Source: Herbiconiux sp. A18JL235 (GTDB taxonomy: Bacteria > Actinomycetota > Actinomycetes > Actinomycetales > Microbacteriaceae). From it: a stretch of DNA of 64,000 nucleotides. The notes under the pieces are model-generated. The model was not told where the DNA came from. It ran no database searches and saw only the letters and a program-made list of their open reading frames with translations. The stretch covers positions 3,596,001-3,660,000 of the forward strand of contig NZ_CP162511.1 in the NCBI RefSeq assembly GCF_040939305.1. The letters are read 5' to 3'. The number at the start of each line of letters is the position of its first letter. Position 1 is the stretch's first letter. This document shows positions 58,218-64,000 of the stretch, one piece after another. Made by a program: the position numbers and the translations under genes.

Positions 58218-58253
58218 TTGACTATCCTTCCGGTGTAGTGAATACTACTTCGG
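58218..58253. promoter_or_regulatory. Glycosyltransferase promoter with TetR operator
   Basis: TTGACT (58218-58223), 17 bases, AATACT (58241-58246) form a plus-strand promoter. The palindrome CCGGTGTAGT / ACTACTTCGG (58230-58239 and 58244-58253) matches 8 of 10 bases around a 4-base centre and overlaps the -10 box. Confidence 0.65.
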
Positions 58254-58291
58254 TATAGCCGAGTTTAGGGCACGAACACGAGGTGGGGGCC

Positions 58292-59590
58292 ATGTCGTCT
58301 TATCTTCTTTGCAGCACACCGGTGCACGGGCACGTCACTCCGCTGCTCGCCGTGGCGCGGCATCTGGTCGGCCGCGGGCACCGGGTGCGCTTGCTCACCG
58401 GGGCCCGCTACCGCGCATCCGTCGAGTCGACCGGCACTGTCTTCCTTCAGTTGCCCGCCGAGGCCGACTACGACGACAGCGACATGAACGCCTCGTTCCC
58501 CGAGCGTGCGGGGCTGTCGGGGCCGGCCGGCATCCGGTTCGACCTGGCCACGATCTTCCTCAGGCCGGCGCCGGCGCAGCTCGCCGCGATCGATGAGGCG
58601 CTGGCTGCCGAGCCCGTCGACGCGATCCTGCTCGAGAGCCTGTTCCTCGGATCGCTCCCCCTGCTCGACCGCCCACTCGGGGCAAGGCCGCCCGTGGTGA
58701 ACCTCGGCATCGTGCCGCTCGCGCTCGACAGCGTCGACACCGCGCCGTTCGGCCTCGGCATCCCGCCCCGGGCCGGTCTCGCGGGCCGCGTGCGCAACCG
58801 CCTGCTCGCGTTCGTGTCACAGAAGATCGTGTTCGCCCCGGTGCAGAAGGCAGCGAAGCGGATGATGCGGGCCACCACCGGGCACGAGCTCGAGACCTTC
58901 TTCATGAGCACGCCCGCGCAGGCCGACGCCATCGTGCAGTTCACGGTGCCCTCGTTCGAGTACCCCCGCAGCGACCTGCCCGAGAAGGTGCACTTCGTCG
59001 GGCCGCTGGCCCGCACCGCGCCGTCGACGACCTCCCTGCCCGAGTGGTGGGGCGAACTCGACGGGTCGCGGCCGGTGGTGCACGTCACCCAGGGCACGGT
59101 GGCCAATCGCGACTGGAACGAGCTCGTCGCTCCGGCCATCGCCGGGCTCGCCCACGACGACGTGCTCGTGGTGGTGAGCACCGGGGGCCGGGCGGTCGAG
59201 ACGCTGCCGCATCCGCTGCCCGCCAACGTGCGCGCGGCGTCGTACCTGCCCTACGACAAGCTGCTGCCCCTCACCTCGGTGCTCGTCACGAACGGCGGCT
59301 ACGGCGGGGTGCACTACGCCATGGAGCACGGCGTGCCGCTCGTCGTCGCGGGAACCACGGAGGACAAGATCGAGGTCACGGCCCGCGTCGCCTGGTCGGG
59401 CGTCGGCGTGAACCTGCGCACCAGCACGCCGAGCGCCGAAGCGGTGGCCTCCGCGGTGCGCGAGGTGCTCGCCCGCCCGGGCTACCGGGAGGCCAGCGCC
59501 CGCATCGGGCGCGACATCGCCGCGTCGCCGGGGCTGGCCGGCCTCGACGCGGTGCTCGAGTCGCTCAGCGCGACGACGCGGCAGGGCTGA
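58292..59590 (+). CDS. Macrolide-type (MGT/UGT) glycosyltransferase
   Basis: A 432-residue GT1-family enzyme. It starts STPVHGHVTPLLAVARHLVG, contains PVVHVTQGTVANRDW before the nucleotide-sugar domain, and LVTNGGYGGVHYAMEHGVPL in the donor site. Relatives attach sugar from a UDP- or dTDP-sugar to macrolides and flavonoids, usually inactivating antibiotics. A GGGGG run precedes the ATG; GTG at 58283 is an alternative. The TetR gene next door suggests inducible drug detoxification. Confidence 0.9.
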   Translation: MSSYLLCSTPVHGHVTPLLAVARHLVGRGHRVRLLTGARYRASVESTGTVFLQLPAEADYDDSDMNASFPERAGLSGPAGIRFDLATIFLRPAPAQLAAIDEALAAEPVDAILLESLFLGSLPLLDRPLGARPPVVNLGIVPLALDSVDTAPFGLGIPPRAGLAGRVRNRLLAFVSQKIVFAPVQKAAKRMMRATTGHELETFFMSTPAQADAIVQFTVPSFEYPRSDLPEKVHFVGPLARTAPSTTSLPEWWGELDGSRPVVHVTQGTVANRDWNELVAPAIAGLAHDDVLVVVSTGGRAVETLPHPLPANVRAASYLPYDKLLPLTSVLVTNGGYGGVHYAMEHGVPLVVAGTTEDKIEVTARVAWSGVGVNLRTSTPSAEAVASAVREVLARPGYREASARIGRDIAASPGLAGLDAVLESLSATTRQG

Positions 59591-59603
59591 CGCTACGGGC
59601 CCG

Positions 59604-59624
59604 GCACCGGTCGGGAGCCGGTGC
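59604..59624. terminator. Hairpin between convergent glycosyltransferase and PPK2 genes
   Basis: GCACCGG and CCGGTGC pair around a 7-base loop, 14 bases beyond the glycosyltransferase stop. CCGGTGC occurs again just downstream. No T-run follows. Confidence 0.5.
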
Positions 59625-59646
59625 AGTCGGGCCGGTGCAGGCGCGC

Positions 59647-60498
59647 TCACGTCGAGAGCAGGCGCGCCCGCTGCTCGTCGATGTCGTAGTCGGGAGCAGG
59701 CCAGCCGAGCTCGAGTGCGCCGATCGCCTCGGCGAGCAGCTGCTGCACGGCCAGCGCCGAGTACCACTTGTGGTCGGCCGGCACGATGTGCCACGGCGCG
59801 TGCTCGGTGCTCGTGCGGTCGATGGCCACCTCGTAGGCGTCTTGGAACGACGGCCAGAGCGCACGGTCGTCGACGTCGGCGGTGCTGAACTTCCAGTGCT
59901 TGTCGCTGCGTTCGAGGCGCCGGAGCAGCCGGTTCTTCTGCTCGTCGACCCCGAGGTGCAGGAAGGCCTTCACGATGGTGGTTCCCGACTCGACGAGCTT
60001 CTTCTCGAACTCGTTGATCTGCTCGTAGCGCGACTCGAGCTCTTCGGGAGCGACCAGCCCGTGCACGCGCGGCACGAGCACGTCTTCGTAGTGCGAGCGA
60101 TCGAACACCCCGATGAACCCCGGCGCCGGGAGCCGCTTCTCGACCCGCCAGAGGAACGGATGCGCGAGCTCCTCCTCGGTCGGCTTCTTGAAGGCGTGGT
60201 GGGCGAGGCCCTGCGGGTCCATCGGGCCGGCCACCCGCTTCACCACGCCGCCCTTGCCCGCCGTGTCCATGCCCTGGAGCACCAGGAGCACCGCATGCTC
60301 ACCGCCGAACAGGCTGGCGGCGAACAGCTGCTCCTGCTGCTTCGCGAGCGAGCGGGCGGTGCCGGCGAACACTTCCTCGGCGGCGTCCTTGTCGGTGATG
60401 CCTGGGGTCGCTCCGGTGGCCAGGCTCGCCAGCTCGACGGGCGTCTTCGCCCGCAGACGGTCGCTCCAGGGCGAGGTCGATGTGGAGTGCTTGCTCAT
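59647..60498 (-). CDS. ppk2: Polyphosphate kinase 2 family protein
   Basis: A 283-residue enzyme transferring phosphate between polyphosphate and nucleoside mono- or diphosphates. The Walker A motif is GMDTAGKGG (residues 76-84), Walker B DRSHYEDVLVPRVHG, and the lid RLERSDKHWKFS. TAGTGT lies six bases before the ATG, marking a leaderless transcript. Which nucleotide it uses cannot be read from sequence. Confidence 0.94.
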   Translation of the reverse strand: MSKHSTSTSPWSDRLRAKTPVELASLATGATPGITDKDAAEEVFAGTARSLAKQQEQLFAASLFGGEHAVLLVLQGMDTAGKGGVVKRVAGPMDPQGLAHHAFKKPTEEELAHPFLWRVEKRLPAPGFIGVFDRSHYEDVLVPRVHGLVAPEELESRYEQINEFEKKLVESGTTIVKAFLHLGVDEQKNRLLRRLERSDKHWKFSTADVDDRALWPSFQDAYEVAIDRTSTEHAPWHIVPADHKWYSALAVQQLLAEAIGALELGWPAPDYDIDEQRARLLST

Positions 60499-60546
60499 CG
60501 CCTCACACTAGCGAGCGCAGCATCCGCCTGCCCATCATCCGACCGC

Positions 60547-61011
60547 TCAGAGTTGTTTGGACATGTTGATGGCCGTCACCTCGTAGCCCAGTGTGGAGTA
60601 CAGACGCTGCGCCACCGTGTTGTGCCCGAACACGTTGAGCCCGAGCTTCACCGCACCGGCCTCGCGAGCCACCTCCTCGGCCAGCAGCATCGCCGCGCGC
60701 CCGAGACCCTTGCCGCGGTGCTGCTCGTCGATCTCGACGTCGAACACCCACCAGTCGAACGGATGCTCGGCCGACATCGGTCCGAGCCACAGCCACCCGA
60801 CGGGGTCGCCGTCGTGAACCACCCGCAGCACCTGATGGCCCGCAGCGGGCCGGCCGCCGGGGAAGTACTGCTCGTTCGACTCGGCGACCCGCTGCTCGGC
60901 GTACTCGCGGGAGTCACCGGCCCTCATTCGTTCGACGAGGTACTCGGCGTTGGCGTGGGCGAGGTAGGCGGCGAGCTCTGGCTCGGCGATCGACACGACG
61001 GTGGTGGCCAT
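60547..61011 (-). CDS. GNAT-family acetyltransferase
   Basis: A 154-residue protein with the acetyl-CoA loop EQHRGKGLGRAAM and the following GLNVFGHNTVAQRLYSTLGY, typical of the family. Substrate unknown. TAGGGT sits six bases before the ATG in place of a ribosome site. Confidence 0.88.
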   Translation of the reverse strand: MATTVVSIAEPELAAYLAHANAEYLVERMRAGDSREYAEQRVAESNEQYFPGGRPAAGHQVLRVVHDGDPVGWLWLGPMSAEHPFDWWVFDVEIDEQHRGKGLGRAAMLLAEEVAREAGAVKLGLNVFGHNTVAQRLYSTLGYEVTAINMSKQL

Positions 61012-61031
61012 GCTCGAACCCTAGCGAGGGC

Positions 61032-61487
61032 TCAGTCGATCGACCAGCGCACCGCGCCAGGGCCGGAGGCGCCGAGCACGTCGTCGGGGTTGCGGAGCGC
61101 GCAGGTGGTGAGGCTGAGGCAGCCGCAGCCGATGCATCCGTCGAGTTCGCCGCGCAGGTGCTGCAGGTCGGCGATGCGCGCGTCGAGGCGGCTGCCCCAG
61201 TCCGCCGAGATACGGGCCCAGTCGGCGCGCGTGGGGGTGCGCCCGTCGGGCAGCGACTCGAGCGCCGCCCTGATGTCGGCGAGGGTCATGCCCACTCGCT
61301 GCGAGGTGCGGATGAACGCCACCCGGCGCAGCACCTCCCGGCGGTACCGGCGCTGGTTGCCCGCCGTGCGCTCGGAGGAGATCAGCCCGTGCTGCTCGTA
61401 GAAGCGCAGCGCCGACACCGAGATGCCGCTGCGAGCTGCGAGCTCGCCGATGGCCAGCAGACTGCGGGCCGGATCGACGCTGGGCAT
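61032..61487 (-). CDS. soxR: Redox-sensitive MerR-family activator SoxR
   Basis: A 151-residue MerR-type regulator. The helix-turn-helix is LLAIGELAARSGISVSALRF (residues 10-29) and the C-terminal [2Fe-2S] cluster is bound by C118, C121, C123 and C129 (CIGCGCLSLTTC), the exact SoxR spacing. AAGGAGGT eight bases before the ATG gives a strong start. It diverges from sodA across a SoxR box. Confidence 0.96.
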   Translation of the reverse strand: MPSVDPARSLLAIGELAARSGISVSALRFYEQHGLISSERTAGNQRRYRREVLRRVAFIRTSQRVGMTLADIRAALESLPDGRTPTRADWARISADWGSRLDARIADLQHLRGELDGCIGCGCLSLTTCALRNPDDVLGASGPGAVRWSID

Positions 61488-61501
61488 GAGCTGCGACCTC
61501 C

Positions 61502-61532
61502 TTGACCTCAACGGTACTCGAGGTTCTAACGT
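61502..61532 (+). promoter_or_regulatory. SoxR-regulated sodA promoter
   Basis: The -35 TTGACC (61502-61507) and -10 TAACGT (61527-61532) are separated by 19 bases, the over-long spacer typical of MerR-family promoters. CCTCAA-CGGTAC-TCGAGG (61506-61523) is a SoxR box differing by one base from the enterobacterial consensus arms. The start codon is seven bases from the -10, so the mRNA is likely leaderless. Confidence 0.82.
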
Positions 61533-61539
61533 GGATTCC

Positions 61540-62160
61540 ATGACTGAGTACACGCTGCCCGACCTTCCCTACGACTACGCCGCGCTCGAGCCCCACATCT
61601 CGGGCAAGATCATGCAGCTGCACCACGACAAGCACCACGCCACCTACGTCGCCGGCGCGAACACCGCCCTCGCCGCACTGACCGAAGCCAGCGAGACCGG
61701 CAACCTCGCGAACGTGAACAAGCTCGAGAAGGACCTCGCCTTCAACCTCGGCGGCCACGTCAACCACTCGATCTTCTGGACCAACCTCACCCCTACCACT
61801 CAGACCCCCGAAGGCGAACTCAAAGCCGCCATCGACGACCGCTTCGGCTCGTTCGAGAAGTTCCAGGCAGCGTTCACCGCCGTCGCCCTCGGCGTGCAGG
61901 GCTCCGGCTGGGCCGTGCTCGGCTACGACGTCATCGGCGGCAACCTGTCCCTGTTCCAGCTCTTCGACCAGCAGGGCAACATCCCCGCCGGCGTCGTGCC
62001 CCTGTTCATGCTCGACGTCTGGGAGCACGCCTACTACCTCGACTACCTCAACGTGCGCGCCGACTACATCAAGGCCGTCTGGAACATCGCCAACTGGGAG
62101 AACGTCGCAGCCCGCCTCGACGCCGCCCGCCAGAAGACCTCGGGCCTCATCACCCTCTAG
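61540..62160 (+). CDS. sodA: Superoxide dismutase (Mn/Fe)
   Basis: A 206-residue cytoplasmic enzyme removing superoxide. Metal ligands are His in LHHDKHH (about residue 28), H76 in VNHSIFW, D159 and H163 in LDVWEHAYY. GSGWAVLGYD and the GQ pair in DQQGN fit manganese or cambialistic enzymes. No ribosome site precedes the ATG; see the SoxR promoter. Confidence 0.97.
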   Translation: MTEYTLPDLPYDYAALEPHISGKIMQLHHDKHHATYVAGANTALAALTEASETGNLANVNKLEKDLAFNLGGHVNHSIFWTNLTPTTQTPEGELKAAIDDRFGSFEKFQAAFTAVALGVQGSGWAVLGYDVIGGNLSLFQLFDQQGNIPAGVVPLFMLDVWEHAYYLDYLNVRADYIKAVWNIANWENVAARLDAARQKTSGLITL

Positions 62161-62180
62161 GCAATCGGCCCCTCTTCCTC

Positions 62181-62243
62181 CTCGCGACTCGCCACAATCC
62201 GGGCATCCTTCGGGATGTCGACCCGGATTCCGGCGAGTCGCGA
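62181..62243. terminator. Large nested hairpin between sodA and the amidohydrolase
   Basis: CTCGCGACTCGCC...AATCCGGG pairs with CCCGGATT...GGCGAGTCGCGAG over 23 positions with a small bulge. The loop itself carries CATCC/GGATG around a TTCG loop. It serves the convergent ends of both genes. An 8-G run (62253-62260) follows. Confidence 0.75.
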
Positions 62244-62260
62244 GAAGTTTGTGGGGGGGG

Positions 62261-63673
62261 TTACCAGGCGAGGCGCTCGGTGGAGCGGGGCGCGGTGCGG
62301 GCGGCGACGGCACGGGTGCGGGAGTGCAGCTCGGCCGAGGCCCGAACGGCGAGCGGATGCGTCGACTCGCCGTTCTCGGAGACCAGCTCGCCGCCCACGT
62401 AGACCTTCTTGAGGTTGCGGAGGCTCATCGCGAAGACGTAGTGGGCGACGACGTCCCACACCGGACCGGTCTCGGGAGAGCGGGGGTCGACGACGAGCAG
62501 GTCGGCGTGCTTGCCGACCTCGAGCGAGCCGACCCGCTCGGCCACCTGCGGGCCGAGGGCCTCTGCGGAGCCCAGGGTGTGCATCCGGAGCATCTCGCGC
62601 GGCATGACGATCGAGGCGTCCTGATTCACGGCGCGTTGCGTGTAGGCCCCGATGCGCATGTTCTGGAAGGGATCGGAGACGTCGGTGCAGCTCTGGTCGT
62701 CGAGGCCGACTCCGATCGGCATCCCGAGCTGGCGGTAGCGCGGGATGTCGGCGACCCCCGAGCCGAGCCTGCCGTTCGAAGTGGGCTGCCAGACCATGCC
62801 GGCGCCCTTCTCGGCGGCGACCCGCGACATGTAGCTGTCGGGATGCACGAAGTGCCCGAACAGGAAGCCGGGCCGGAGGGCACCCGCCTCCTCGTACCAA
62901 CGGAACTTCTCGCGCTGCTGGTCGAGCGCCTCGCTGGTCTCGAGGAAGTGGGCCTGGTTGCCGATGCCGTGCGCATCCATCGCCGTCACCTCGTCGCGCG
63001 CGGTCTGCGCCGACGCCGACCACTGCACCGCGCCGAACACCGACGCGCCGAGGTCGAGCTCGGCCGGCACCTCGGCCTTCAGGTGCGCGACGGCACGGTC
63101 GAAGACCTCGAGGGCCTCATCGGCGGGCTGGAATTCGCTGTCGACGCGGATGGCGTTCATGGTGCGGATGCCGGCGTCGCGCGCCGCCTCGAACTGCTTG
63201 AAGAGGTACTCCTCCGGGCGGATGTCGTAGAGGTCGCGGGCGTCGGTGTCGGGGTCGTACTTCCCCACCACCCGTGAATCGGTGAAGTTGTAGACCGAGG
63301 TGACGCCGTTGCCGAGGAAGTCGAGGCAGCCCTGAAGGGTGAACCAGTAGATGTCGTCGGCGTCGGCGCCCGAGATGAAGACGCTCTGCTCCCCCACCCA
63401 GCCGTAGAGGTTGTCGCCGGGGGTCATGCCGCGCATCCCGCTGGTGAAGATGTGGCTGTGCGCGGAGACGAAGCCGGGGGCGACGAAGGCGCCGTCGGCG
63501 TCGAGCAGCACGTCGGCCTCGCTCGCGCGGGCCTCGGCGAGCAGCTCTGCGGGTGCCTCGCCCTCGCCCATCCCCGCGATTCGGCCGTCGTCGGAAACCG
63601 AGAGCCAGCCCTTGAACCAGTCCTGTCCGTCGGCCATCGGGAGGATCACGGCGTTCACGACGAGGAGCTTCAT
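62261..63673 (-). CDS. Amidohydrolase (TRZ/ATZ or guanine-deaminase-like)
   Basis: A 470-residue TIM-barrel metalloenzyme (COG0402-like). It begins MKLLVVNAVILPMADG; the metal motif is VSAHSHIF, further ligands lie in FGHFVHPDS and IGVGLDDQS, and the tail GSLEVGKHADLLVVD is characteristic. It deaminates or dechlorinates a ring compound; the substrate is not identifiable. AGGAT nearby precedes the ATG. Confidence 0.87.
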   Translation of the reverse strand: MKLLVVNAVILPMADGQDWFKGWLSVSDDGRIAGMGEGEAPAELLAEARASEADVLLDADGAFVAPGFVSAHSHIFTSGMRGMTPGDNLYGWVGEQSVFISGADADDIYWFTLQGCLDFLGNGVTSVYNFTDSRVVGKYDPDTDARDLYDIRPEEYLFKQFEAARDAGIRTMNAIRVDSEFQPADEALEVFDRAVAHLKAEVPAELDLGASVFGAVQWSASAQTARDEVTAMDAHGIGNQAHFLETSEALDQQREKFRWYEEAGALRPGFLFGHFVHPDSYMSRVAAEKGAGMVWQPTSNGRLGSGVADIPRYRQLGMPIGVGLDDQSCTDVSDPFQNMRIGAYTQRAVNQDASIVMPREMLRMHTLGSAEALGPQVAERVGSLEVGKHADLLVVDPRSPETGPVWDVVAHYVFAMSLRNLKKVYVGGELVSENGESTHPLAVRASAELHSRTRAVAARTAPRSTERLAW

Positions 63674-63774
63674 GGAGCCATCCTGACTTCTCCACATTGC
63701 GCCCACGTTTCTTCCCGTTGCACAGGTGTTTCGTCAGCGCCTCGGTCGTCGGTGACGGCCGATACCCTGGAGGC

Positions 63775-64000
63775 ATGACCCAGAGCAGCACCGCCAGCGC
63801 CGCCCCGAGCGTCGTGCTGGTCAGGCACGGCGAGACGGAGTGGAGCCTCAGCGGCCAGCACACCGGCCGCACCGACATCCCGCTCACCGAGCGCGGCATC
63901 GAGCAGGCCCGCGCGGTCGGGCGCGTGCTCGCGGGGCGCCGGTTCGGGCTGGTGCTGACGAGTCCGCTGCGCCGCTCGGTGCACACCGCCGAGCTCGCGG
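63775..64000 (+). CDS. Histidine phosphatase family protein (partial, runs off right edge)
   Basis: Seventy-five residues are visible: a Ser/Ala-rich start, then VVLVRHGETEW (catalytic RHG) and LTSPLRRSVHTAEL. Typical of phosphoglycerate-mutase-like phosphatases. TACCCT lies six bases before the ATG, with GGAGG overlapping, so leaderless initiation is possible. Confidence 0.9.
   Translation, partial: MTQSSTASAAPSVVLVRHGETEWSLSGQHTGRTDIPLTERGIEQARAVGRVLAGRRFGLVLTSPLRRSVHTAELA

Overview
The window is high-GC DNA (about 70% by eye) with codon use, gene families and gene order typical of an actinobacterium. The ftsH-folE-folP-folBK-DUF3180-PH-PH-DUF2520-panC-lysS run, ClpC, actinobacterial-type ArgA and MscS-free, densely packed operons point to the family Microbacteriaceae; this assignment is inferred from gene content, not from a marker-gene search. 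There is no rRNA, CRISPR array, insertion sequence, integrase or replication origin. Three tRNA genes are present. Both ends cut a gene: an aldehyde dehydrogenase at the left and a histidine phosphatase at the right.

Region by region. 1-6.35 kb: an aldehyde dehydrogenase diverges from a sugar-acid-type catabolic operon (COG4091/SAF-domain dehydrogenase, FadR-type regulator, MHS-family symporter, DUF1537 acid-sugar kinase) controlled by matched palindromic operators. 6.4-9.9 kb: AraC regulator, MFS exporter and an AcoR-like GAF regulator that may belong to the aldehyde dehydrogenase. 10-19.5 kb: NUDIX hydrolase, a TraR/DksA zinc-finger protein with no standard start codon, ArgA, ClpC, pirin, MntP, cardiolipin synthase and small membrane proteins. 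19.5-31.7 kb: a long minus-strand housekeeping block, in transcription order tilS, hpt, ftsH, folate synthesis, DUF3180, two PH-domain membrane proteins, DUF2520, panC and lysS. 31.7-35.5 kb: ppa, two paralogous coiled-coil M23 peptidases and tRNA-Glu, tRNA-Asp and tRNA-Phe.

35.5-37.6 kb is a lower-GC islet directly behind tRNA-Phe. It carries a two-gene pair that looks like an AbiEi/AbiEii (type IV toxin-antitoxin, phage defence) module. 37.8-41.5 kb holds a NUC1-type nuclease, a winged-helix protein with a Q-x-Q motif as in AlkZ/YcaQ DNA glycosylases, a spermidine-synthase-like methyltransferase-fold protein and an SRAP protein. 41.5-48 kb has two two-component systems, a DUF3533 membrane protein, a TspO-like protein and an acetyltransferase. 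48.6-64 kb is accessory: DUF1697, a frameshifted HNH endonuclease, a CGNR regulator divergent from an EamA exporter, redox and SDR enzymes, a TetR-controlled macrolide-type glycosyltransferase, PPK2, SoxR-SodA with a textbook SoxR promoter, and an amidohydrolase.

Two sequence-level themes stand out. First, about a dozen genes without a Shine-Dalgarno have a TAnnnT -10 element 5-7 bases before the start codon, which predicts leaderless mRNAs and decides several start codons. Second, several divergent promoters carry readable operators (FadR, CGNR, TetR, SoxR) that link regulators to targets.
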